Source: Schistosoma haematobium
Lineage: Eukaryota; Platyhelminthes; Trematoda; Strigeidida; Schistosomatidae
Reading direction: 5' to 3'
Length of the DNA stretch: 64,000 nt
Assembly (NCBI RefSeq): GCF_000699445.3
Contig: NC_067198.1
Coordinates: 36,422,536-36,486,535, forward strand
Under the pieces are notes generated by a model. That model saw only the letters and a program-made list of their open reading frames with translations, did not search any database and was not told where the DNA came from. The position numbers and the translations under genes are program-made. Positions 36,521-47,850 of this stretch are shown here, in pieces (the first letter of the stretch is position 1; every line of letters starts with the position of its first letter).

Positions 36521-36967
36521 TTATCATTCACTACCACTGATATTTAATGTAAATTAATAAGAATTTATTATTGTTTTATCTGTTAACTCTTATACAGATC
36601 ATGATAACAGGGACATACTAGTTAATACACATTCCTGTAGTAAATCGATATCTAAAAAGATTGTATTCATCTGGATGACTTGATAATAAGTATTCAACCA
36701 ATTCAGTGTCATACTTATACGGAGTTACAGAGACTATAAGTGAATTAAGTTGATTTGTAATTGTATGAGTTAGGGTCGTTACCAAATGAACATTGATTTT
36801 CGGATTGAGTAACCAACTAAGAAATGTATTCAATTCATAAACACTAACAGAAACAAATACACAGTTAAAATAAAATTCCATTTGTAAAAATCTCAATAAA
36901 TGAAATTAACCAGTTTCATCATTTCACTCAGAGTTATTTAATTCTCTAGTCTCTCAACTCATTACAA
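36521..36967. other. Intergenic, nothing seen
   Basis: No recognisable feature. Confidence 0.4.
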
Positions 36968-37345
36968 TTACAATTGACTACCTCCAACCACCATCTAAAT
37001 CTCAATACATAGTGCCCGCAGTGTCGAGTCACCTAGACTGGTGGCCACATTGCAACATGATCGATAGCATTCGATCTGCACTAATAAGGACTAGACAAGC
37101 ATGACATTGATCACCACCCAGTGATCAATCAATTGTGATTACATCTCAGTCCTACAGGAGGTCGGTCACGGCTCGGATAGCTCAGTGGTAACGTCTCTGA
37201 CTGTGAAGCTGGTTGACACGAGACCAAATCCGCCAGGGAGCATCAGTTCCCTCAAGATTACAGGTACACCTTGCTGACGAGTGCCAAGTAGCACGAAAAG
37301 TGAGTTCAGGGTTTCCTGTCGACTACCTCCAACTACCATCTAAAG
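36968..37345 (+). repeat. HH-C repeat, permuted tandem unit
   Basis: The block gactacctccaaccaccatc occurs at 36976 and, with one change, again at about 37320, so one period is about 344 bases. Between them lie the end block, ggaggtcggtcacggctcgg, the tRNA-like head and a hammerhead (37270 region) with intact CUGACGA, stem II and GAAA but a lost C-G pair in stem III. Confidence 0.85.
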
Positions 37346-37392
37346 TTTATGCTCCTCTACGAGGAGTAACAGGCGTAAGTAAGTAAGTAACC
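37346..37392 (+). mobile_element. RTE-like 3' terminus (second lineage), tiny fragment
   Basis: Ends in ctacgaggagtaacaggcg plus (TAAG)3-4, the extreme 3' end of the element also seen at 2398 and 50881. It is fused directly to the end of the HH-C repeat. Confidence 0.7.
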
Positions 37393-37599
37393 GTACATTC
37401 AGCTTTTGACTATTTATGAAACTATTTGTTCAATATTAAACGAAAGTTCTTACAAAATCTGTACATTTTAAAATTTCAATATGAATTTGATCAATGTTCT
37501 TATTGAATAATAAGAAGCATATGAATTTCAAGATGATTTTGAGAGTCTATTATGTTTTACAGTATAGTAGAGTTGAATCTATTAAGGTTCTTTAAATAC

Positions 37600-38015
37600 T
37601 TCGTCAGTATTATTATTGTTATTATTATAAGCTTTATTCAATATTATATTTTTGGTATAATATAGAATTCTCAGCACTAAGTATTTCAACAAGTTTCCTT
37701 TTCTTACTTCTTGGTCGATCCTAACGATAAATATTGAGTGATCACCAGTTAGATGTTAACAGTCTAGTAAATGAACATCTGAATAATGTATATTCTTTTC
37801 GTTGTATATTGCCAGCAACCACATTGTCTCTTACTGAGCTTTTTGTAACTTTGACAACGAAAGGTTGTAAACTTTTCAGAAACGCAGCAGAATAGGTTAT
37901 GCGATTAATAAACATAATGATATATTAAAACAAATAAAAATAGATAACTTGTTGAAATATCTAGATGGCAGGAACAGGTAGCCCAGATACTTAAGCAGGC
38001 CGCCTATTAAAGTAT
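37600..38015 (-). mobile_element. Non-LTR retrotransposon 3' UTR and tail (family 1)
   Basis: Antisense relative of the 17498 and 62378 copies: the (ATT)n tail, then ataagctttattcaatatta, aacaagtttcctttt, and at the far end aacttgttgaaatatctaga and aagcaggccgcc. No coding part. Confidence 0.75.
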
Positions 38016-38816
38016 TAAAGTATCATGTTTAATTTTTCTCATAGATAGAAAAGATCAAGTATACACTTATCATTACATTAGTAAGTTAATGTTAGATTAG
38101 AACAAGTGCATATTTTGTTAGGTATTTCATTTTTTATTTATTTGCCATTACTCATCAATAGTGTATACTCACAACCTAAAAACACTGATTTAATCCTTTT
38201 TATCTTCTATAGAACACTACATGTTTAAACTAATAAGATGAAATCTGATCGTTTGAATGATCAATTTATGGTTCATTTCATGTACCTCACATTCAATTTT
38301 GAATGACACCTTAGGAAATCTCTACAGAATTATTTGACTTAAATATTAACTAGTAGTGAACTAGATGGTTCGTTAAGAACATGGTATCATGAGAGAAATT
38401 CTGAATAATTAAATGAAAGCATGATTCTTGAAAGGTTAATAAAAGAAAGAATGTAAATAGCATCAAATGAAAATGATACTTGAATCTCATTCAAATCACA
38501 ATAGCAATAATAAATCCTCTAAAACTAGGAAGAAATTCTTGACTTGGGTTATACAATAAGGTAAAATATTGACAATGACTGAATTAATTCTAGGTATAAA
38601 TTGTTAGTTTTTATTTAGAATCATTGTAAAATTTTGTAGTAAAGTTGAATTGAATTTTCACTTCTGAGAAAGTGACAGTCATACTATGTCACAGTACGAA
38701 GCTAAAATCATATACAATTCGTATAGCCATTTAGGAATTGTATGTATAAGATTTATCAGTTTAATTTAGAGTTATTTAAATGAAGTGAATTACTTTGAAC
38801 TATAAATATTGAAATA
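38016..38816. other. Intergenic, nothing seen
   Basis: No recognisable feature. Confidence 0.4.
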
Positions 38817-39100
38817 GTTGAGATCATGATTCAATTGAAGCTAGACCATCATGGAAAACCTGGAAGCACTGGACGACTGCTTCGTCCTATTGTGGGACTA
38901 TCCAAGAGTACGCATCCACGATCCCGCATCGAGAGATTCGAACCCAAGTCCTATCGTGGATGTGCACTGCTGAGGAGTCCCATAATAGGACGAAACGGCC
39001 GTTCAATACATCCAGGTTTCCTATGGTGACCTAGCTTCAATTGGCTCATGATCTCAACTATTAAAATTACTATAATATCTACAAAACCCTTTCTGTTATT
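38817..39100. repeat. SINE-A inverted composite, junction type cctat|cgtgg
   Basis: The minus arm (tail to B box) switches at cctatcgtggatg to a plus arm starting just before the hammerhead. The plus hammerhead (38958-39010) keeps CUGAGGA, stem II, GAAA and stem III, but stem I is mismatched and the cleavage site is GUU. Confidence 0.86.
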
Positions 39101-40314
39101 AATTTCCATTTAAGACAAGTATATTGGCTTGCAATACAAAAAAAGGATTAATATTCTGACAAGATAAAATCGAATATTTAATTGTTCTTCTTTACCGGTG
39201 TCAAATAGATAAATATTTCGTTTTAGGTGGAGTAAAATGACTAAGAGAGTTTGATAAGAGTGTGCAAGTGAAAGAAACAGCGAGCGAGATAGATAGATAG
39301 ATAAATGGAGAATTATGAAGAAAAGAAGTAAACGAAAGAAAGAAAGAACGAAAGAGAGAAAAGACATCAAATGGTCTCACATCCAACACATTCTGAAAAA
39401 TTTATCATTTTACTCATTCTTAAATTTAGGTCCATAGATTTATTATCATGTTAGGGCATTAAAGGTTTGTTTATTTTTAAATGAATTAACTAACATACTT
39501 GTAAATAACAATCATAACAAGAGCTAAGAGAATAAAGAAAAAGTTATATAACAACTGTAGGATTGAAATAATTAACGGAGTCTTTTTTCTGCAGTGAATA
39601 AAGCACACACACACACTACACACACAACACACACACACAAAGAAGATGAGAATATAATAAACAGCCAAGTAAGATAGTAACTATTCTACTGTTTCTGTAC
39701 AAATCATTCTCTTAATTTCACTGCATAATTTTACCATATTTTACTTATAATAGATAGTGTTATTCAAATGTATATTCACATAGAAAATTATTCATTTTAA
39801 TGATTGTCAAGGGATTCAAGAATATTTCACTTTACTTTCTTTTTATGTCTGTTTTTAATATAAATGATAACTTAGTTATAAATGTTCATTTCATTTTTTA
39901 CACAAAGTGAACATTATTGGAAGGTTGTCAAATATTGAGATTGAAACGGGGGAATAAATATGAATTCGAAATGAAGAAGGAAGAAAAAGAAAAGAAAAAG
40001 AAAGAGAAAAGATCAGTTCATTATGTAAGTTTTAATGTTTAGTGGGATAGATAAAGGTATTTTTTGAAAGAAATACGACAATAATAAATAGGATAGAGTT
40101 ATATTAAATGGATTATATATTTTGATGGTTAATCTCTTCTAGTTTCTGTACAAAATAGAACCTTAAAAACTAACTCATGTACTAGATGATTCTGATAATA
40201 TAAATACAGTGTATCGGTAATATCGTTTAACTGAAATACTAAACGATATAAACATAAATATCATACAAAAATTGTTGGTTTTTTTTAAAAATTATTACGT
40301 CTGTAATTACCAAT
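39101..40314. other. Intergenic, low complexity
   Basis: An interrupted (CA)n run at 39602-39641 and GA-rich patches (39280-39365, 39970-40010). No gene recognised. Confidence 0.45.
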
Positions 40315-40630
40315 TAATATGGAATTACCATAGGGGGTTTTGTAGAGAGTTTAGAAATTTCACAGATTGAAATCATGAGTCAATTGAAGCTAGACCACCA
40401 TGGACAACCTGGAAGCACTGGATGGCCATTTCGTCCCAGTATGGGACACACCGGCAGTGCGCATCCACTATCCCGCACCCCACGAGATTTGAACCCAGAA
40501 CCTATCGTGGATGCGCACTGTTGAGGAGTCCCCTACTAGGACGAAATGACCATCCAGTGCTCCCAGGTTTTCCATGGTGGTCTAGCTTCAATTGACTCAT
40601 GATTTCAATCAGTAATATGAAATTACTATA
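40315..40630. repeat. SINE-A inverted composite, same junction type
   Basis: Minus arm with tail, hammerhead and B box, then a plus arm entering at the same cctatcgtggatg switch as the composite at 38817. The flanks taatatggaattaccata and taatatgaaattactata agree at 16 of 18, though part may be SINE tail. The plus core is UUGAGGA. Confidence 0.84.
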
Positions 40631-40635
40631 ACTTG

Positions 40636-42270
40636 TAGCCTATGTGCCCTGTTAATGTATAACATAATGATATCGCCAATTAGAGAACAGTGAATTATCG
40701 ATTTGACCAATGATGCATAAGACACGTACGAGCAGCTTACAGTCCTTATTGGTCCTGATTCCCGCCTAACCAAGTCAGTTAAGTCCAGAATACAAATTTC
40801 AGCCTCTGTGATATGAATCGTTTATTTCAAACATACTCGGTTTATATATCAACCAGACAGATCATATCTTATCAATAAAATAGCAAACAACATTTATACA
40901 AGATTTGGCCAAATGTGGCTGTGAATGTGGGAGGTTGTAATTAATAGACAGGGAATAATTCAAGAATGGTAAAACGTATAATAATGGTTCATAGGTCAAA
41001 ATAAAGCTCATGATAAGAGGGACATGAATATGTATAGTTTAGTTATTTAACAATTATACGATAAAAATATACGCATAGTATTGGCCCATAAATGGATCCC
41101 AAAAGTTACCATTCATTATGCTTATCGGGACATAACAGAAATAAACTATAAAATAATGGTAAATTCCTTGCTTTGTTGTCGTTGATGATGATGATCAGAA
41201 CAAAGGACTTGGTTGATAAATCAAGTGTGCATAAGGAGCTATAGATATTTTCTATTGTTTCCTAACATTCATCGTTATTACTGTCCTATCAGAGTTAGTC
41301 GGGGGGGGAATCAAAGGTGAGACCGAACTGACCATCCACTCTGCATGAACCAATGTAGATTGGGGTAATTACCCACTCTATTTTAATTCTGATTGACAAG
41401 AGAAGAGAGGTTAACTTTGGATTGAGAGCATGGTTGGGGCGCAGGAAAAAAATTATTTTTGCTACCTGAACAAACTGTGTGGAAGAGCCCATAATTTCTG
41501 GAAGGGACAGGTTAGAGAGTAGGACATAAATTGTTTCCTAATCAGCGTACAGGGGTTGACACTAAAACTGCTTGTGGCATAAGCATAAAGTGAGCATATA
41601 ATCTATAACCGCTTATTTTTCATACTGATTTTAAAACCTGATGTTCATTCAGTGACTGAAGTCGCTGGGTTATGGCGTGAGGTGATCGCATCTATATTTA
41701 TATATATCATATGGAGTGTATGTGTCTCAGCCTACAAGTTCTATATGTGCATGTAACGTATACTTACAAGAGGAAATTTATATGCCTATTTGTACTCATG
41801 GGATGAGTGAACTTTTCTACGCATTCTGTGATGACATATAACGCATACTAGCTACCGTGCCAACCTGTCTATGTGTCTCTCACTGGAATGTATGCATGTC
41901 TGGTATAGGCATTTGAATATATGCTCGTGTAGCATACTTGGGAGAGAGTTCCACTTTATTCACTGGTGAACTCATTAACAACTCATCATAAAAACTCTGC
42001 ATAAAAGTTTCCGAAAATGATGAAAAATTTTAGACAGTAACATGTCCGTCTGTACCGCAAGTGTAGTGAACAACGAGTCCACCCAGACTACCGATATCAA
42101 AGTCCCTAAATACACCTACAAACCGCGAAGTGAACCTTAATAAGCCTTTTTACCTTGCTTCCTCTAGTGGCCATTCTCACTCTCTTAGCAAGGCTCTTCT
42201 GTTTTTTAGAAGGGCTAACAGGCTTCTTCTATTATGTTGGGCGGGAATAACTAACTAATAGTTTCGGAGT
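40636..42270. other. Unassigned tract, possibly repeat or LTR-derived
   Basis: More balanced in composition than its surroundings, with none of the SINE families and no ORF worth calling (a 65-codon minus frame at 41295-41492 is unconvincing). It begins tgtagcctatgtg directly after the SINE composite. It could contain an LTR or an old element 5' region; neither can be shown from one copy. Confidence 0.35.
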
Positions 42271-43014
42271 TAGTTACTTGGTCCAATTTCTAAACACGAA
42301 CCATTGTGGTTAAACAAATAGCAGAGAAAGGAAATTAAGATTGATCTGTATATATGCATAATTAGCAAGAAAGATTAAGAATATATTTGTGTGATCTTTA
42401 TAGCTATAAGTTGAACCACATGGAACTTAAAGATTTCACGTTCTATGAGTCTACCAGCTTATTGTTTGGATTATCAAATTTGAAACTTCTGTGTCGCCCA
42501 TTCAACTAATAAAAACTATTTTTAAAATTAAATAAATCCCAGTTAAACTGATGTAGCAAGCAGTAGTATTACGATTGGGATCTTAGTAAAAAGCACAGGC
42601 AAGTTAGAAATTTAACAGACGTAATAGCGACAAACAAATTTCAGTCGTTTTCATCATAACTGTCTGTTTTCACTTTATCAACAGTCTTACTTCATTTATC
42701 TCATTTTTTATTTATTGCTTTATACTACCTACTAATATTCAGTAAACAGTTACATTTCTAATAATTGCTGAAGCTATAATATCGCGTATTATTTTAAACT
42801 ACTTACATAAACCAATAAAATTTGCTGTATTTATTATTGTAATTAAATCCTCTCAACCCTTATAATGGTCACTTCCAGTTTTTGTATAGTCCTTGAGTTT
42901 TAGTTTTAGCGCAAAAGTTTCCTTTTCTGTGAGCTCTTAGTTCCCACTGTTATTGTTGTTAATCATTAGTTGTCAGTCATGTGATGATGAGATCTCGGCA
43001 ACCATTAACATGCA
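42271..43014. other. Intergenic, nothing seen
   Basis: No recognisable feature. Confidence 0.4.
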
Positions 43015-43408
43015 CTGATGGTCACAGTGGGTTTGTACCCCAACTAGAGGCGATATTAAACTCGATCTACTATTTAGTAGAGATGTAATCTCACTATCTG
43101 TAAAAAGTATACGATGAATTTGAGAGCAGTGACCATAAGATAGTAGTTTGCGCTCTCCCTATCTGTCCCTCTTATAACCGACCCATTCAAAAAACCTGTC
43201 AATATAAAGACTATAAGCATGCTGACTGGGACCTCCTGGATTCACTGATTAAACTTTCAGACTGGGACAACTTTTTTCATTTAATAGTCTCATGGATGCT
43301 ATCGACGAATTCTATCTGATGGTTGACTCTTGTTTAAATTCCTGTGTACCTCTTAAAACGTACAGGTTTAGTAAACCTTACGAATTATATATACCAGCTA
43401 AATATCGT

Positions 43409-43410
<2 letters not shown>
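43015..43410 (+). mobile_element. CR1/SR1-like element, endonuclease-to-RT linker fragment
   Basis: One frame reads ESSDHKIVVCALPICPSYNR, then PIQKTCQYKDYKHADWDLLD and SLIKLSDWDNFF. After a one-base shift it continues NSLMDAIDEFYLMVDSCLNS and CVPLKTYRFSKP. The SDH triplet is the last catalytic motif of the APE-type endonuclease, and the following segment has the spacing of the linker before the reverse transcriptase in CR1/jockey-type ORFs. Upstream stops and the frameshift make it a pseudogene. It is an internal fragment with neither element end. Confidence 0.75.

Positions 43411-43465
<55 letters not shown>
43411..43465. repeat. (AT)n microsatellite
   Basis: About 26 AT units, immediately where the CR1-like homology stops. 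Confidence 0.95.
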
Positions 43466-43468
<3 letters not shown>

Positions 43469-43654
43469 GAACCGTCCTCTGGATAAATTATTGTTTTTAA
43501 CCTCGATATCACATACATCTCAGTCGTGTTGTTAGCCACTTCTATAAAATTAGCAGTCTGGTACTAGTTGTAAATCAGAATTCAATTCACGTTACTCGTC
43601 AGATCCAGTATTTAGACATAATCAAATTCCTGTTTTTCAAGTCGGAAATATTTC

Positions 43655-43970
43655 AAGAAAGGAAGAATGAGACGATGGGAATCATCTGCGGTCGAACAAG
43701 AGCAGAGAACATCAAGGCAAAAACTGAATGTACTGAAGCAAAAAAGCAAGTGAAGAGGAACATTAGAGCCGACAAGTAGAAATACGTGAATGAGCTAGCA
43801 ACGACAGCGAAAAAATCTGCAACAGAAGGAAATATCAAACAAATATATGACACAACGAAGAAACTAGTAGGGAAATATAGTAAACCAGAGAGACCAGTCA
43901 AAGACAAAGAAGGCAAGCCAACCACTAAGATTCAAGAACAGAGGAACAGATGGGTGGAACACTTCTTACC
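43655..43970 (+). mobile_element. RTE/SR2-like element, internal linker fragment
   Basis: Translates as CTEAKKQVKRNIRADK, a stop, KYVNELATTAKKSATEGNIK, QIYDTTKKLVGKYSKPERPV and KDKEGKPTTKIQEQRNRWVE, then HF. This is the RTE region between endonuclease and reverse transcriptase. One in-frame stop. The catalytic domains and both ends are missing, so it is not a simple 5'-truncated insertion. Confidence 0.82.
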
Positions 43971-45034
43971 AACTATCATACGCACGAATATGTCTCGTAC
44001 GAAATCAAATTGATTGGAATAATATGGTACTAATGTGGTCAGATCTGCTTGATTCATATGGAATATCCTGCTTTATTCCTTTGTATTATTTAAACCTATG
44101 TTAATTTAATTTGATTGCTTATTCATTTTCTGAAGAAATGAAGTACACTAAGGCCTGAAGCGTTAGAAAACAAGTATTTTATTTATTAGGATGTCACAAT
44201 TACATTATTTTATTGTAGTAATCAATCAGCATTTGTTTATAACAGTTAATATAGACGGTTTAATAGTGGAATATTACTTGCTGTTTAAGTTCGGTCAATA
44301 AAATGAGTCATATTATAGTATAGGTGAAGTATCAGATATATGAAGGAATATTAGTGTAGCGGTACATTATAAACAACACTAGTAATCCAATTTAATCAGA
44401 TTACCATAGGAATGTATTATAAATTTGTCTTAAGGATCTTTACATATAAAAGTGTGTTTAAATGTCTCGTTGTTGAGAAATTTCGTATAATCCTCATTAA
44501 TATTCATTTTGTCAATGTTTGGACGTTCCCGTTGGTAGTAAAGAGGGAGCTTCGATTAATTTCCACTGGAAATTGTACATTATGAGCAAATTACGTCGAT
44601 ATTACCATTAAGTTAAAACGATTTTAGTAGACATAGATGTTAGTAAACAGTGGGATCCAGAGGGTGAATTTTTGTCATATTTAAGACGCTTCATCTGAAT
44701 GTTTTAACATTTAAGCAAATCATTACATTTTTAATGGAAATTTAGTGCATTACAGCATTCCATTACGTATAATATCCTCTTTTCCTACTCATGAGGTGCT
44801 CCTTACAATAAACGGCCACTTAGGTGGTGTTGAACTAATATACTTTGAGGATATATATATATATATATATATATAAATATCCATACGAGTATATCATACA
44901 TTCGAGTTAAATCTTGTCAGCATGTGTATGCCAATCGGTGACAAATGGAAATCATTGTGGAATTCTTAATAACTTTACAATACACCACTCCATAAATGAA
45001 TTGCATGATTTCTATAATTCAATGATGTTTACTT
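43971..45034. other. Intergenic, nothing firm
   Basis: An (AT)n run at 44851-44877. A short stretch near 44130-44170 (aggcctgaagcgttag) looks like a retroelement 3' UTR but cannot be assigned. Confidence 0.4.
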
Positions 45035-45830
45035 TATTATTGTTATTATTATTACTATTATTATTATTAGTGGCTTCATTCAATGTGATATTTTGGTACA
45101 ATATAGAATTTTCAGCACAGAGTATTTCAACAAGTTTCTTACACACAAAAAACAAAAAAAGACGAAAAAAAGAAAAAGACGTTTAAGAAAAAAATCTGAA
45201 AAACTGTACAACTTTCCAAATTAGAGACATGTTAAGAATGCAAGTTAGTGACTAGGTTAACTCTAACAACCTGTTCGTCACAGAGTATATTTGCTAGGTA
45301 AGGTATTATAGAACTTTTATACTTTTGCTTGCGTGCATGGATTTTAATGTAATTTCGTCTCGTTCTACCAGAAGATATACAAGGAGAAAGATATGAGTGA
45401 AGGAGATGGTTAGTATCTGATAAAATAACACCTGCCAGGAGTTTGCATGACTTTAGATGTCTATCCACAACCACATTAATTATGACCTCGAAAGATTCAC
45501 CACACACCTTGATAACTGCCTTTAGCACTCTCCGCAATACAGCAAAGTCTTTTCTCGAAATCCCAGGAAAGAATAATGGAGAACAGTAAGTAATAATAGG
45601 TAATATGCAAGAATTGACAAATTGTAAGAGGAAATGACGAGTAATCCCCAGAGCATGCAATCTCTTTATATAGTCAGACAGAAAACCTACTTCGATAACA
45701 ATAAAACGTGAGAAGACGAAGAGTTATCAGAGGAAAATGTAACACCAAGATAATTGACCTTCGACACTGTGATTATCAGAGTTTCCAATGGCACAAGCAT
45801 TGTGGGATGTCAAAATGGTGTTTCTTTTAA
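45035..45830 (-). mobile_element. CR1/SR1-like non-LTR retrotransposon, C-terminus and 3' UTR
   Basis: The minus-strand frame (45232-45660, 142 codons) reads HALGITRHFLLQFVNSCILP, then YCSPLFFPGISRKDFAVLRR, and ends SIIPYLANILCDEQVVRVNL, VTNLHS. This is the region after the reverse transcriptase domain in CR1/jockey-type ORF2 proteins. Its relation to 63084-63725 is very close: the first 240 or so bases from the stop codon look identical. Upstream of codon 1 the homology continues to about 45830 but out of frame. The 3' UTR ends in an (AAT)n tail at 45043-45070. Confidence 0.88.
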
Positions 45831-46469
45831 TTATAGGTGTTATTTTTTAACTAATCATATAGTATTGTGGATCTGATGGAATTCAAAGAACCAACTTTAA
45901 CTTAGAATTAAAATTAAGAATTAGCAAAAGTTATAATCATTGGTCAGAATTATGATACATTTCAAATAATACTCACAAAATACCGAAGTCTAGTTATTAC
46001 TTACTTTGTATATACATAATACGACTAGTTTATAACACAGAGAAGCATTTTATCTCTGTCTCGATACAATGGATACTTCACGTGGACTCTTCTTCTTCCT
46101 CTTCCTAGCTCTGGTTAATCTAAAAGGCAAATCTTGTTGCCAAATGATCAAACGATGATAGATTAAGCAAGCAGCTACTGTGTACACGTACATTTACAGC
46201 AATCTTAGAGGTAATAGATACATAAATTAGTAATGAAAACACTTCTTAATTCTCGTTGAAAATGAAGAATGAGCTCCGTAAGAGTAGTATTGATGCAAAA
46301 ATAAGCAAATTTTAATTTAAAAAAAAACTAAACTAACCAAACAATAAGTATTCTATTTTCAGAGATTTAAACATTCTCAACAATTCAGTTCATGTATACA
46401 TCAGAAACAATATCATACATGTATACATACATACATAGATAATACTGATACCTTCAATTACAAAAACTG
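45831..46469. other. Intergenic, nothing seen
   Basis: No recognisable feature. Confidence 0.4.
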
Positions 46470-46747
46470 CATTATTTCAATGGTTAAGATCATGAGTCAA
46501 TTGAAGCTAGACCACCATGGAAAACCTGGAAGCACTGGACGGCCGTTTCGTCCGATTTTGGGACTCTTCAGCAGTGCGCATTCACGACCTCACCCCCCTG
46601 CGAGACTCGAACCCAGGACCTACTGGTTTCGTGCGCGAGCACTTAACCACTAGACCACTGAGCCAGCATCCAACAGTCTAGCTTCAACTGACTCATGATC
46701 TTAACCATTGAAATTACTGCAATATCCACAAAACCCATCTGATATTA
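46470..46747. repeat. SINE-A inverted composite, snap-back type
   Basis: The minus arm runs from tail past the A box to gcatccaac, then turns at tctagcttcaac into a sense tail. Both arms carry the private variant gatcttaaccattgaaat. The turn falls exactly at the SINE's internal complementarity, as expected if the cDNA 3' end folded back and primed on itself. Confidence 0.88.
46532..46577 (-). ncRNA. Type I hammerhead ribozyme motif, complete (SINE-A)
   Basis: Minus strand: stem I GCACUG/CAGUGC (six Watson-Crick pairs), core CUGAAGA, stem II GUCC-CAAAAUC-GGAC, GAAA, self-complementary stem III CGGCCG and cleavage site GUC. Because stem III is a palindrome with no loop, efficient folding may need two molecules, as argued for other short-stem-III hammerheads. 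Confidence 0.8.
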
Positions 46748-46921
46748 ATTGTATTATTGTTTGTTTATTTTGATGACAAGCTGAATGATTCAATATGGTA
46801 TATTAAACCTTGAATATCTAATATATTTGTTATTATATAACTAGAAAGTAATAACAAGATATATTTAAATAATAAAATTTCAGCACATTAATCTCAATGA
46901 TTTAGAATATTTAAACAATAT

Positions 46922-47565
46922 GTTCAGTCAGTCAGTCAGTCAGCTACAACGTAGGACCAGACACATATATGCATCGGTCCAATTTGCACCACCTCATTAA
47001 CACAACAAGATGAACACCGGATTCATAAAAGTAGTTAATTCAATGGTGGTAATATATAAAAGAAAGATTTCATATAAGGATATAGTAAAGAAAGAAAGAA
47101 CTAGTTTGTAGAAAGAAAGATATGAAGCGATCTTAATCTCACAGTTTAAGGGAAGACAGAGAGTGTGTACACCGATACCATTGTGATCTATTCTGAGCCA
47201 TGTCACCAAGAGTCTCCAATCATGGGTTACGATAGTCACGCGGACCACAACCAAGTAGTCTGCATCTACCAACATGGCTCAGACTAGAAGTTAGTGTCTT
47301 CAAGCACTGATACCACGTTTTGGTTTGGCCGCCCCTAACTTTCTTACAACCATCCCCAACACCGGTTAGCATTGCACGTCATGGTAATCGGTGTTCAGGC
47401 ATACGTAACACGTGGCCCAACCATCTCAGTCGATGAAGATTCACAACCTCATCAACTGATTTACCATCGTTCCTTAATACCCTGCGTCTAACCTCACTAT
47501 TACTTACCCGGTGATTCCAGCAGATGCGAGCAATATTTCTAAGGCATCTGTGGTCAAAAAACAAT
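46922..47565 (-). mobile_element. RTE/SR2-like element, C-terminus and 3' UTR
   Basis: The minus strand reads FDHRCLRNIARICWNHRVSN, EVRRRVLRNDGKSVDEVVNL and HRLRWLGHVLRMPEHRLP. Frameshifts follow, then the GGQTKTW, GCGPRDYRN, WLETLGDMAQNRSQW blocks and CVHTLCLPLNCE-type nucleotide homology. The 3' UTR ends in (CTGA)4-5 at 46925-46943. Same lineage as 60225-61018 but with a different 3' UTR. Confidence 0.88.
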
Positions 47566-47850
47566 ATATTTATCCCTTATTAATAAAAATGAATAAATCA
47601 AAGGGAATAAAAGTTTACATATATGAAGATTTATGTTTATACAATGTCATTGTAAACTAAATTGTTGTACCCACATTATTCCCGTACTTACATTTAATTA
47701 TTATTATTACTATTTATTTATGCTGGTAGTTCCATTCAATATTACACATATTTACATTAAAACGTGATCACTTGTAAAGTCATATAAGATATTTAATTCA
47801 GCAATGATCACTGTGTGGGATTATGAAATTATCCTAGTTTTCTATTCAAT

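Noticed and set aside
30663..37345. CRISPR-like array from repeated hammerhead units
   Set aside because: Units are long, irregularly spaced and in both orientations; a eukaryotic SINE/satellite explains them.
38817..39100. Target-site duplication around this composite
   Set aside because: No convincing matching flanks could be found by eye, unlike the composites at 49232 and 55295.
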